From CAIKBL01 sp964555355 (lineage in GTDB: Bacteria > Pseudomonadota > Gammaproteobacteria > Ga0077536), in assembly GCA_964555355.1 (NCBI GenBank), contig CAZKRY010000022.1:1-64000 (forward strand): a stretch of 64,000 nt of DNA. Reading direction: 5' to 3'. Under the pieces are notes generated by a model. That model ran no database searches. It saw only the letters and a list, made by a program, of their open reading frames with translations, and was not told the DNA's origin. The position numbers and the translations under genes were made by a program. Below are positions 44,089 through 52,762 of this stretch, in pieces. Position 1 is the stretch's first letter. The number at the start of each line of letters is the position of its first letter.

Positions 44089-44709
44089 CTATAGCCCAAA
44101 TCCGCTCGCGACTAGATAAAACTCCCGGGACTGCGCGCGAGAGGCCGCCGGTTTGCGCCGCTTAATCGACGCAAAACATGGTTTGACTTCGCGGATGAAC
44201 AATTCGGTGTCATTGTGTTGGAAGAGCTTAATTACCATAGTCCCTCCCTTGGCCAAAAAGTTCTGTGACAGGCTTAACGCGTGCTCGGCAAGGCCGATGG
44301 AGCGCGCCTCATCGACTGCCTTGATACCGGTTAGATTGGGGGCCATGTCGGATAAAACAAGGTCAACCGACCGACCGGAGAGTTCGCTTTTGATTGCTTC
44401 TAGCACCGATTCATCCGTCGCATCCCCTTGGATGAAGGTCACGCCTCGTAAAGGGACCATAGGTAGAATATCGACCGCCACCACCAATCCCGCAGCGCCG
44501 ACACGTGGCGCCACGATTTGGCTCCAACCGCCCGGACTCGCCCCAATGTCCAGAATCACCTGCCCGGGGCGACATAGTTTCTCTTTGGTCAGTAGCTCTT
44601 CCAGCTTAAAAGCCGCACGCGAACGCAAGCCTTGCTGTTCGCGGCGCTTGACGAAGGGATCGCTCACCTGTGCTTTGAACCAACGGTGGCTGGACGAACG
44701 ACGACTCAT
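44089..44709 (-). CDS. rlmE: 23S rRNA 2'-O-ribose methyltransferase RlmE (FtsJ)
   Basis: Methylates U2552 in 23S rRNA. 206 residues: SHRWFKAQVSDPFVKRREQQGLRSRAAFKLEEL start, SAM motif VILDIGASPGGWSQ near residue 50-63, and the catalytic K-D-K-E set with DMAPNLTG and VIKLFQ. It heads the rlmE-ftsH pair; the yhbY RNA-binding gene that is often divergent here is not present. Confidence 0.97.
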   Translation of the reverse strand: MSRRSSSHRWFKAQVSDPFVKRREQQGLRSRAAFKLEELLTKEKLCRPGQVILDIGASPGGWSQIVAPRVGAAGLVVAVDILPMVPLRGVTFIQGDATDESVLEAIKSELSGRSVDLVLSDMAPNLTGIKAVDEARSIGLAEHALSLSQNFLAKGGTMVIKLFQHNDTELFIREVKPCFASIKRRKPAASRAQSREFYLVASGFGL

Positions 44710-44733
44710 GGCGGTGGTTATTAGAAAAAATTC

Positions 44734-44761
44734 CGCGCCGACCTCTCCCGTTGGGAGAGGT
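44734..44761 (-). repeat. Copy of the CTCTCCC/GGGAGAG hairpin repeat
   Basis: CCTCTCCC (44742-44749), loop GTT, GGGAGAGG (44753-44760). Read on the minus strand, 28 bases match the repeat at 5384-5411 with two differences, so it is the same family. It lies in the greA-rlmE gap, 24 bases beyond the rlmE start, and could end or stabilise greA transcripts. Confidence 0.7.
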
Positions 44762-44832
44762 ATATCAAGACTGCGCCCGGGTGCTGGTGGCCCGGAATCA
44801 TCATTCGAAGACAGTTGATGGGCGGGCTGCGC

Positions 44833-45309
44833 TCAAACGTATTTGACCGACAGGATTTCGTACTCGACGGTGCCGCTCGGCACCTTGACCGACACTTCAT
44901 CGCCGGCTTGCTTGCCGATCAACCCGCGCGCGACCGGTGAATTTATCGATACCAAGCCGGCTTTGATGTCGGCCTCGTCTTCGCCGACGATTCGATAAGC
45001 GACTTCTTCGTCGTTCGCCAAGTTCAGCAACGCGACCGTCGCGCCGAACACGACTTTGCCGTGCGCGTTGACTTTGGTGACATCAATGATTTCAGCGTTT
45101 GCCAGTTTGTGCTCAATCTCGACGATGCGTCCTTCGGCAAAACTCTGCTGTTCGCGTGCGGCGTGATACTCGGCGTTTTCCTTCAAGTCGCCCAGCGCAC
45201 GGGCCTCCGCAATCGCGTTCGTGATCCGGGGGCGCTCCACGGTCTTTAAGCGGTGAAGTTCCTCGCGCAGACGTTGCGCGCCTTGCGCCGTCATTGGAGA
45301 TTTCGTCAT
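44833..45309 (-). CDS. greA: Transcription elongation factor GreA
   Basis: Rescues backtracked RNA polymerase by stimulating transcript cleavage. 158 residues: N-terminal coiled coil with the acidic tip in LGDLKENAEYHAAREQQ (about 40-56), C-terminal FKBP-like globular domain (80-158). The ATG overlaps the carB stop (ATGA), so it is translated in the carAB operon. Confidence 0.97.
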   Translation of the reverse strand: MTKSPMTAQGAQRLREELHRLKTVERPRITNAIAEARALGDLKENAEYHAAREQQSFAEGRIVEIEHKLANAEIIDVTKVNAHGKVVFGATVALLNLANDEEVAYRIVGEDEADIKAGLVSINSPVARGLIGKQAGDEVSVKVPSGTVEYEILSVKYV

Positions 45310-48300
45310 GAGTTCAATTCCTCGTGCAAAAGCTGCAGCCGACGGACCTTCTCTTCCGCCTGCGGCGCCGCGAGCGCCATAACCGCCGCCGTCGCCCCGG
45401 CCATCGTCGTGGTGTAAGCAATTTTGTGTTGCAGGGCGCTGCGCCGAATCGCGAACGAATCCGCGATCGCCAATTCGCCTTCAGTGGTATTGATGATGAA
45501 ATCGATCTCGCCGTTTTTGATGATATCGACGATATGCGGCTGGCCTTCCAACACCTTGTTAACAGCCTGGCACAGGATCCCGGCATCGTTCAACGCGCGC
45601 GCAGTACCACGCGTTGCCACGATTTTAAAGCCCGCTTGCACCAAGCTCTTGGCTAATTGCGTCACCTGCGGCTTGTCGCGATCACGCACACTGATAAACG
45701 CGGTGCCACCGCTCGGCAACGTCATGCCGGCGCCTTGTTGCGATTTGGCGAATGCTTCGCCAAAAGTTTGCCCGATGCCCATGACTTCGCCGGTCGACTT
45801 CATCTCCGGCCCCAATAGCGGATCGACGCCCGGGAATTTCACAAACGGGAAAACGGCTTCCTTGACGGAAAAATAATCCGGTGTGCGCGCCTCGGGCGAA
45901 CCCTGCTCACGTAGCGGCTTACCTATCATGCACAAGGCCGCTAGCTTGGCCAGCGGCAAACCGATGGCCTTCGAGACAAACGGCACGGTGCGCGAGGCGC
46001 GCGGGTTGACTTCGAGGACGTAGATGTCGTCGCCTTGAATCGCAAACTGCGTATTCATGAGGCCGACAACATTAAGTCCACGTGCCATGAGTTCCACTTG
46101 GCGCGCCAATTCGGCTTGGCGGGCTGTCGATAGCGTATGCGGCGGCAACGCGCAGGCCGAGTCACCCGAATGAATACCGGCTTGCTCGATATGCTCCATG
46201 ATGCCGCCAACCAGCACGCGCTCGCCATCGCAGAGCGCATCGACATCGACTTCGATCGCGTCGTTTAAAAAGAGATCAAGCAACACCGGCGAATCGTTTG
46301 AAACAGCGACCGCGTGCCGCATGTATTGGGCGAGCTGTGTTTCGTTATAGACGATTTCCATCGCGCGACCGCCCAACACATACGACGGCCGCACGACCAG
46401 CGGGTAACCGATCTCTTTGGCCGCGCTGAGCGCGGCTTCCGACGAGCGCGCGGTGCGATTGGGTGGTTGTCGCAAGCCTATTTCTTGCAGAAACTTTTGG
46501 AATCGTTCGCGATCTTCGGCCAGATCGATCGAATCCGGCGTGGTGCCGACAATCGGCACGCCGGCCTGCGCCAAGGCTTTCGATAACTTGAGCGGCGTTT
46601 GCCCGCCAAACTGCACGATGACGCCAAACGGTTGCTCGAGATGGACGATTTCCAGCACGTCTTCGAGTGTCAGCGGCTCAAAATACAAGCGATCAGAGGT
46701 GTCATAGTCGGTCGACACCGTTTCCGGATTGCAATTGACCATAATCGATTCAAAGCCGGCGTCGCGGATCGCATACGCGGCTTGCACACAGCAATAATCG
46801 AACTCGATGCCCTGGCCAATCCGATTGGGACCACCACCGAGCACGATGACTTTGCGGCGATCGGTCGGGCGCGCTTCACACTCTTCTTCGTAAGTGGAAT
46901 ACATGTACGCGGTGGTGGCATCGAACTCGGCCGCGCAGGAATCGACCCGTTTGTAGACCGGTCGAATACCGAGCGCATGCCGGTGCGCGCGCACCGCGTC
47001 TTCAGTCACGCCGAGTAGACGCGCGAGGCGCGCATCGGCAAACCCTTTACGTTTTAGCCCGCGCAGTCGCGCCGAGTCGAGCGCCGCGAGTTCGGTGCCG
47101 CGCAGTCGATCTTCCTCGGCCACAAGATCGGCGATTTGCACGAGGAACCAACGGTCGATATGCGTCAGTTCGAACACATCGTCCACACTCAATCCCGCGC
47201 GGAATGCATCGGCTACGTACCAAATGCGCTCCGAGCCGGCCTGCGAGAGTTCGCGCGTTAATTTGCCTTGATCACGCGCTGCGGTCGCTTCCACTTTCTC
47301 ATCGAGCCCGGCGACGCCGGTCTCGAGTCCGCGCAGCGCTTTCTGGAACGACTCTTGGAACGTGCGCCCTATCGCCATGACTTCGCCGACCGACTTCATT
47401 TGCGTGGTTAGGCGGTCCTGTGCCTGAGGAAACTTTTCAAACGTGAAGCGCGGGATCTTGATCACCACATAGTCGATGGTGGGTTCGAACGACGCGGGGG
47501 TGGCTCCGCCGGTGATCTCATTGGCGAGTTCATCGAGCGTGTAACCGACGGCCAGTTTGGCCGCGACTTTGGCGATCGGAAAACCAGTCGCCTTGGACGC
47601 GAGCGCGGAGGAACGCGATACCCGCGGATTCATCTCGATGACCACCAAGCGGCCGTCATCTGGATTGATCGCAAACTGCACATTGGAGCCACCGGTTTCA
47701 ACCCCGATTTCGCGCAACACCGCGATCGACGCGTTGCGCATGATTTGATATTCCTTGTCGGTCAGCGTTTGCGCCGGCGCAACCGTAATGGAGTCGCCTG
47801 TATGAATCCCCATTGGGTCGAGGTTTTCGATCGCGCAAACGATGATGCAATTGTCCTTGCGATCACGCACGACCTCCATTTCGAATTCTTTCCAACCAAG
47901 CACGGACTCTTCGATCAGCACCTCGCGCACCGGCGAGGCATCGAGGCCGCGAGTGACAATCTCGGCGAATTCTTCGCGGTTATACGCGATTCCGCCGCCA
48001 GTGCCGCCGAGCGTAAACGACGGTCGAATGATGACCGGGAATCCTAGCGCGACTTGGGCGCGTTCGGCTTCTTCCAGCGTATGGGCGATTGAGGCCGCCG
48101 GCGTCGCGAGGCCGATCCGCGTCATCGCGTGTCTGAATTGTTCGCGATCTTCCGCCATTTGGATCGCGCGTTCAGCGGCACCGATGAGTTTGACGCCGAA
48201 TTTTTCGAGCACGCCTTCACGTGCCAAGTCGAGTGCGCAGTTGAGCGCGGTCTGCCCGCCCATGGTCGGTAACAAGGCATCCGGCCGTTCAACTTCGATG

Positions 48301-48530
48301 ATCTTGGCCACCGTTTCCCAGCGTACGGGTTCGATGTACGTGGCGTCCGCGGTGCTGGGATCGGTCATGATAGTCGCGGGATTCGAATTGACCAATACGA
48401 TCCGATAACCCTCTTCGCGCAATGCGCGACAGGCCTGTGTGCCGGAATAATCGAATTCGCATGCCTGGCCGATGACGATCGGCCCTGCGCCTAAAATTAA
48501 AATGCTTTCGATATCGGTACGTTTGGGCAT
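45306..48530 (-). CDS. carB: Carbamoyl phosphate synthase large subunit
   Basis: Makes carbamoyl phosphate for arginine and pyrimidine synthesis from bicarbonate, ATP and ammonia supplied by CarA. 1074 residues: two homologous ATP-grasp halves (about 1-400 and 550-935) with repeated MNPRVSRSSALASKATGFP and VNPRASRTVPFVSKAIGLP motifs, an oligomerisation domain between, and a C-terminal MGS-like allosteric domain. Full length for the family. Operon carA-carB-greA. Confidence 0.98.
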   Translation of the reverse strand: MPKRTDIESILILGAGPIVIGQACEFDYSGTQACRALREEGYRIVLVNSNPATIMTDPSTADATYIEPVRWETVAKIIEVERPDALLPTMGGQTALNCALDLAREGVLEKFGVKLIGAAERAIQMAEDREQFRHAMTRIGLATPAASIAHTLEEAERAQVALGFPVIIRPSFTLGGTGGGIAYNREEFAEIVTRGLDASPVREVLIEESVLGWKEFEMEVVRDRKDNCIIVCAIENLDPMGIHTGDSITVAPAQTLTDKEYQIMRNASIAVLREIGVETGGSNVQFAINPDDGRLVVIEMNPRVSRSSALASKATGFPIAKVAAKLAVGYTLDELANEITGGATPASFEPTIDYVVIKIPRFTFEKFPQAQDRLTTQMKSVGEVMAIGRTFQESFQKALRGLETGVAGLDEKVEATAARDQGKLTRELSQAGSERIWYVADAFRAGLSVDDVFELTHIDRWFLVQIADLVAEEDRLRGTELAALDSARLRGLKRKGFADARLARLLGVTEDAVRAHRHALGIRPVYKRVDSCAAEFDATTAYMYSTYEEECEARPTDRRKVIVLGGGPNRIGQGIEFDYCCVQAAYAIRDAGFESIMVNCNPETVSTDYDTSDRLYFEPLTLEDVLEIVHLEQPFGVIVQFGGQTPLKLSKALAQAGVPIVGTTPDSIDLAEDRERFQKFLQEIGLRQPPNRTARSSEAALSAAKEIGYPLVVRPSYVLGGRAMEIVYNETQLAQYMRHAVAVSNDSPVLLDLFLNDAIEVDVDALCDGERVLVGGIMEHIEQAGIHSGDSACALPPHTLSTARQAELARQVELMARGLNVVGLMNTQFAIQGDDIYVLEVNPRASRTVPFVSKAIGLPLAKLAALCMIGKPLREQGSPEARTPDYFSVKEAVFPFVKFPGVDPLLGPEMKSTGEVMGIGQTFGEAFAKSQQGAGMTLPSGGTAFISVRDRDKPQVTQLAKSLVQAGFKIVATRGTARALNDAGILCQAVNKVLEGQPHIVDIIKNGEIDFIINTTEGELAIADSFAIRRSALQHKIAYTTTMAGATAAVMALAAPQAEEKVRRLQLLHEELNS

Positions 48531-48543
48531 GGAGATTCCGTGG

Positions 48544-49677
48544 TCACGCGTGAGGGCGGCGCCGCATCAACTCGATAAACTGATCGAACAGGCCTTGGAC
48601 ATCATGCGGGCCGGGGCTTGCTTCGGGATGCCCCTGAAAACTGAAGGCCGGCGCGCGGGTATGGGCGATCCCTTGCAGCGAGCGATCAAACAGTGACCGA
48701 TGGGTCGCGACGAGACTTTCCGGCAAACTCGCTTCATCGACCGCAAAGCCGTGATTTTGGCTGGTGATCAGAACCTGTCCGGTGCGCAGATCTTGGACGG
48801 GATGATTGGCGCCGTGATGACCGAATTTCATTTTGACAGTGCGCGCACCGCACGCGAGTCCGAGTAATTGGTGACCGAGGCAGATGCCAAAAGTCGGTAC
48901 GCCGGCGGCTAAAATTTCTTGAATGTTAGCGATCGCGTAAGCGCAGGGCTCAGGATCGCCCGGACCGTTCGATAAAAAAACGCCATCCGGTTTCGTCGCG
49001 AGCAAAGTCTGCGCGGGGATTGTCGCCGGATAGACTTCGACCTCGCAGCCGCGATCGGTCAACAACCGCAGGATGTTGCGCTTAACGCCATAGTCATAGG
49101 CGGCGACGCGAAACTGCGGCGAACCCGAGGGCGCGAAGCCGTCGTTGCCGAGCTGCCAGACGCCACCTTGCCAGGTGTATTGCCGTTGAGTAGTCACTTC
49201 CTTGGCGAGGTCGAGACCTTGGAGTCCCGGGAAAGCACGTGCAGAGGCGATCGCCTTGGCAACGTCCGGTGCAGATCCCGCCATGATGCAACCACTCTGT
49301 GCGCCGCGATCACGCAGTATGCGGGTCAATTTACGGGTGTCGATGTCGGCAATCGCCACCACATTCTGCGCGCGTAAATATACATCCAATGGCGCAGTCG
49401 CCCGCCAGTTGCTGACCACCATCGAATGATCACGCACGATGAGGCCCGCGGCGTAGACGCGCGCGGCTTCCGCGTCGCCTTCGTTGACACCGACGTTGCC
49501 GATATGCGGATAGGTCAACGTCACCAGTTGCTGGGTGTACGAGGGATCGGTCAGTATCTCTTGGTAGCCGGTCATCGCCGTATTGAACACGACTTCGCCG
49601 GTGGTCATGCCATCCGCGCCTATTGCGGAGCCGTAAAAGACCGTCCCGTCGGCGAGCGCTAGGATTGCTGATGTCAT
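48544..49677 (-). CDS. carA: Carbamoyl phosphate synthase small subunit
   Basis: Glutaminase subunit of carbamoyl phosphate synthase. 377 residues from ATG 49677 (MTSAILALADGTVFYG), N-terminal CarA domain followed by a class I amidotransferase with the nucleophile in TFGICLGHQLLGLA and the HPE triad in SFQGHPEASPGPHD. A longer frame from 49782 is unlikely. carB follows 13 bases later. In related genomes dapB lies next upstream; here four other genes intervene. Confidence 0.97.
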   Translation of the reverse strand: MTSAILALADGTVFYGSAIGADGMTTGEVVFNTAMTGYQEILTDPSYTQQLVTLTYPHIGNVGVNEGDAEAARVYAAGLIVRDHSMVVSNWRATAPLDVYLRAQNVVAIADIDTRKLTRILRDRGAQSGCIMAGSAPDVAKAIASARAFPGLQGLDLAKEVTTQRQYTWQGGVWQLGNDGFAPSGSPQFRVAAYDYGVKRNILRLLTDRGCEVEVYPATIPAQTLLATKPDGVFLSNGPGDPEPCAYAIANIQEILAAGVPTFGICLGHQLLGLACGARTVKMKFGHHGANHPVQDLRTGQVLITSQNHGFAVDEASLPESLVATHRSLFDRSLQGIAHTRAPAFSFQGHPEASPGPHDVQGLFDQFIELMRRRPHA

Positions 49678-49805
49678 GACTTTGGTAGTATCGGGCCAGG
49701 GATCAAGAAGTTGCGCGCAGTTTGCCGCGCGCGGGTGCATTGTACTTGAAGCCCGCGCGGCGACGAAAGCGAAATTAGCCATGCGCGCGAATCACGAGGG
49801 AATTT

Positions 49806-50177
49806 TTGCAAGACGCATTCTTGATGCGCGAGGAAGCGGTACCCGAGGCGGGTGCCATCGGCCACGAATGCGCGCTCGGCACGCGCGAGGCGTCGCTCAT
49901 CTTACTTCGACACGACGGCCGCATTCGGGCCTACCTCAATAGCTGTCCTCATACCGGCGTGCGGTTGGAGTGGCGGTCGCATGAATTTTTCGATGCCGAT
50001 GGTCGTTATTTGCAGTGCGCGACACATGGCGCCTTGTTCGAACCCGGCACCGGTCAGTGCGTGAGTGGACCGTGTCGGGGACACACGCTCCTGTCAGCGG
50101 CGGTCTCGGTGCGGCAAGGTGAAGTATGGCTGACCGCGCCGGCTACGCTGCCGAATAGCGCCAAAGTGCGCCGATAA
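49806..50177 (+). CDS. Rieske 2Fe-2S ferredoxin-like protein
   Basis: 123 residues forming a single Rieske domain: CPHTG (C47, H49) and CATHG (C71, H74), the ISP-type cluster ligands, followed by ALFEPGTGQCVSGPC. Such small proteins act as ferredoxin electron donors or as NirD-like subunits; no oxygenase or reductase is adjacent, so the partner is unknown. The best start is TTG 49806 with GAGGG four or five bases upstream; the ATG at 49824 lacks one. Its stop is three bases from the stop of the convergent oxidoreductase gene. Confidence 0.85.
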   Translation: MQDAFLMREEAVPEAGAIGHECALGTREASLILLRHDGRIRAYLNSCPHTGVRLEWRSHEFFDADGRYLQCATHGALFEPGTGQCVSGPCRGHTLLSAAVSVRQGEVWLTAPATLPNSAKVRR

Positions 50178-50180
50178 TGC

Positions 50181-51149
50181 TTATCTTGCGCTTATCGTTC
50201 GCGTGCCAGGATTGCGCGCCCGGATCTGTTGGCTAATCGCGACGGCTACTTCCAATGCCCGCTTGCCGTCTTCACCCGATACGGTGGGCGCGCTGCCGTG
50301 ACGAATGGCAGCCACGAATGAGGAAATTTCATCCATCAACACATCGGTCCGCTCGAGACTCTCTTCCTCAAAATTGAGTTCGACGGCGCGCTCGGCGGGG
50401 TCGCTTTGTCCGTGCGAGCCCACCGATAAAGTGTGATTCAAATAATCGACCGATAAGTACGAATCCGCCTGATAAACATTCATCGCCCGCACCGGCTCGC
50501 GATTGACTCTACTCGCCGTTAACTCGGCAACACAGCCGTTGTCGAATTGCAACGTGGCGTGCGCGACGTCGATATCACCAGAGACGACTACCGAGCCTGA
50601 CGCATGGATCGAGACAAGCGCGCTTGGGACTAAGCTCAACACGATGTCGATATCGTGAATCATGAGATCAAGCACGACATCCACTTCAGTGCCGCGTCGT
50701 TGGTATTTGGAAAGTCGTCGCGCCTCGATATGGTGAGGCGTTGAAATACGGCGTCGCACGGCGATGACTGCGGGGTTAAAACGCTCGAGATGGCCGACCT
50801 GAAAGATAAGCGAACGTGCCTGCGCCAGTTCGATTAGCGTTTGTGCTTCAGTGACGGTTTCGGTCACCGGCTTTTCGACCAGTACATGAACCCCACGTCG
50901 AAGGCATTCGGCCGCCGCGGCATAGTGATGCTGCGGCGGGGTCACGATAGACACAAGGTGCGTGTGATCGAGCAGAGCGTCTAGGGAGGCAAAGCCGCGT
51001 ACGCCGTATTTTTTTGCGATCTCATCTTGTCGCTCACCGTTCGTGTCGAGCACGCCGACAACTTCGACTTCAGGGATGCTCAGGTACTTCTGGACATGGA
51101 AATTTCCGAGATACCCCACCCCGATCACTGCTGCACGAAGCTTGCTCAT
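50181..51149 (-). CDS. Gfo/Idh/MocA-family oxidoreductase, GnnA-like
   Basis: NAD(P)-dependent sugar dehydrogenase, 322 residues: Rossmann motif VIGVGYLGNFH (8-18), the EKP motif (VLVEKPV, about 90-96), QVGHLERFNPAV, DLMIHDIDIVLSL and the substrate-domain ASRVNREPVRAMNVY. The HLERFNP and DLMIHDID motifs match GnnA, the UDP-GlcNAc 3-dehydrogenase used in GlcN3N-type lipid A, but the transaminase partner GnnB is not in the window, so this is a candidate only. A longer frame exists upstream; the ATG at 51149 fits the family N-terminus. Confidence 0.85.
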   Translation of the reverse strand: MSKLRAAVIGVGYLGNFHVQKYLSIPEVEVVGVLDTNGERQDEIAKKYGVRGFASLDALLDHTHLVSIVTPPQHHYAAAAECLRRGVHVLVEKPVTETVTEAQTLIELAQARSLIFQVGHLERFNPAVIAVRRRISTPHHIEARRLSKYQRRGTEVDVVLDLMIHDIDIVLSLVPSALVSIHASGSVVVSGDIDVAHATLQFDNGCVAELTASRVNREPVRAMNVYQADSYLSVDYLNHTLSVGSHGQSDPAERAVELNFEEESLERTDVLMDEISSFVAAIRHGSAPTVSGEDGKRALEVAVAISQQIRARNPGTRTISAR

Positions 51150-51285
51150 CTTTCCACAGCTGGTCTGCCGAGACCTTGCAAAGGTGCGCCCGATCGCGCG
51201 AGTGCACCTTAACAATCATGCCTTAGCTTGTATACCGTAGGGGCCGGCGGTGGGTCGTAACAAGCGCCCGCGCAGACGCATCGAC

Positions 51286-51957
51286 TTACCAGCGACGAGC
51301 GTCGCTGACCTTGGTGGTGAGGGAAGCCGAGCCAGCCGGCTCGGCGAACACCACATCGCGCGAGAAGCGCAAGTGGCGCAACGCGGCCATCAATTCTCCG
51401 GGACTCATTTGGCGCAAAAAGGCGAGCTTATAGACGCCTTGAGGAGTCGGACCTTCGACCACCACAGCGCCCACGGCCAGCACCAGCGAACGCATTTGTC
51501 GTTCGGTGATGTCGTCGTAGAACATCAGATTGACCTGTGGCCCGAGCGCGACCGGCTCCACGAGTTCGGGTACCGCGCGCATGCTAAAACCAGCATTGCG
51601 CAGCCACGCGGTGCTGACTTCCGCATTGTGTGCAACCCACGCCGACATGCTCGTCACAATTGCGAGCATCGCGACAGCCGCCCACGGGATCTGGCGCGGA
51701 GGCGCTGCTTGGGCGTCTAGGCGCTGGGCCAATTTACGGAGCGCGAGTTCACATTCGTCGTTCGCCTGAGGCGCCGCGACATGTTCCGCAAGCGCACGCA
51801 GCATCTCGAGCTCACGGCGACAAGTCAGGCAGGTTTTGACATGTGCATCGACGCGCGCATTCTGCTCATGGCTCAGGGTGCCATTACAGAACCACGGCAA
51901 AACAGCCAGCACGTCGTCGTGCAAGGCGAGATTGGGCTGATGATTGTTGTCACTCAT
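51286..51957 (-). CDS. Zinc-type anti-sigma factor
   Basis: 223 residues. The N-terminal HX3CX2C-type ZAS motif (HVKTCLTCRRELEML, H30/C34/C37 region) is the sigma-binding part of RsrA/ChrR-like anti-sigma factors. One membrane helix (IPWAAVAMLAIVTSMSAW, about 90-110) and a periplasmic C-terminal half follow, ending in a region with LVLAVGAVVVEGPTPQGVYKL. It lies 41 bases after the ECF sigma gene and would sequester it. The sensed signal is unknown. Confidence 0.88.
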   Translation of the reverse strand: MSDNNHQPNLALHDDVLAVLPWFCNGTLSHEQNARVDAHVKTCLTCRRELEMLRALAEHVAAPQANDECELALRKLAQRLDAQAAPPRQIPWAAVAMLAIVTSMSAWVAHNAEVSTAWLRNAGFSMRAVPELVEPVALGPQVNLMFYDDITERQMRSLVLAVGAVVVEGPTPQGVYKLAFLRQMSPGELMAALRHLRFSRDVVFAEPAGSASLTTKVSDARRW

Positions 51958-51998
51958 TTGGGCAATTTACCTAGCAATAAACCGCGCGCGCATGCCAG

Positions 51999-52601
51999 CT
52001 ATGGCCGAGCGCTTACCAGTGCGGCCAGTAATCGGCGCAAATGCGCGCGTGCATGAAACATGCGGGTCTTTACCGTATTCAACGGACAGCCGACGATTTC
52101 CGCGATCTCCTCATACGAATAATCCATCAAGTACGTCAGCTCCACGACGCTGCGATGCGCCGGTGTCAGGCGTTCCAACGCGCGATCAAGTTGTCCGCGC
52201 AGTTGCGCCAAATCAACCTCACCCGCCGGATCGCTATCGGCCTCAACGTCATAAACTTCGTCTAGCGTCTCGGTCAGATGCCGTTTATCACGACTTAACC
52301 GCTTCAACGCCTTTTTGTACGCAATGCCGAACACCCAGGTTGATACCTTGGAGCGGCCGGCAAATGTCTTTCCGGCAGTCCACACCGTGTACATCGTGTC
52401 GTTGACCACTTCCTCGGCGATGGCGCGGTCATTGACGACGCGGTTCAGGAAATCCATCAGCCGCGGGTAATAGCGACGGTACAGTTCGTCAAACGCGGGG
52501 CGCTCGCCACGCACGATGGCCGCAAGTGACGCACAGTCCTGGGCGTCGTTGGGCGCCGCCCCGACAGGTGCGATTAATGGCACCACTTTCTCATCCATCA
52601 C
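51999..52601 (-). CDS. ECF RNA polymerase sigma factor
   Basis: 200 residues. Region 2: AFDELYRRYYPRLMDFLNRVV and AEEVVNDTMYTVWTA, FAGRSKVSTWVFGIAYKKALKRL. Region 4: RLTPAHRSVVELTYLMDYSYEEIAEIVGCPLNTVKTRMFHARAHLRR. The spacer between is long and acidic. GTG 52601 or ATG 52598 follows a GAGGAG ribosome-binding site. It pairs with the zinc-type anti-sigma gene downstream. A candidate autoregulatory promoter lies at 52660-52687. Confidence 0.92.
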   Translation of the reverse strand: MMDEKVVPLIAPVGAAPNDAQDCASLAAIVRGERPAFDELYRRYYPRLMDFLNRVVNDRAIAEEVVNDTMYTVWTAGKTFAGRSKVSTWVFGIAYKKALKRLSRDKRHLTETLDEVYDVEADSDPAGEVDLAQLRGQLDRALERLTPAHRSVVELTYLMDYSYEEIAEIVGCPLNTVKTRMFHARAHLRRLLAALVSARP

Positions 52602-52659
52602 TGAGTTTCTCTCCTCGGTCGCCGCCCCGTCGCAACGCAGCGTCAGGGCGGTTATGGCA

Positions 52660-52687
52660 TTAGTTCTCGCGCCTAGGCGCTTGGTTC
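52660..52687 (-). promoter_or_regulatory. Candidate ECF promoter upstream of the sigma gene
   Basis: On the minus strand GAACC (52687-52683), 17 bases, then AACTAA (52665-52660). ECF -35 elements commonly contain GAAC. The spacer holds a perfect palindrome GCGCCTAGGCGC (52680-52669). The pair would allow autoregulation, but the -10 is not a recognised consensus. Confidence 0.3.
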
Positions 52688-52762
52688 AATATGCGCGCGC
52701 GACTAGTCTCCGGCAAGAGGTCGGTGCGAGTTTGGCAATTGCTGACAATTGCTTAAGAAGCT

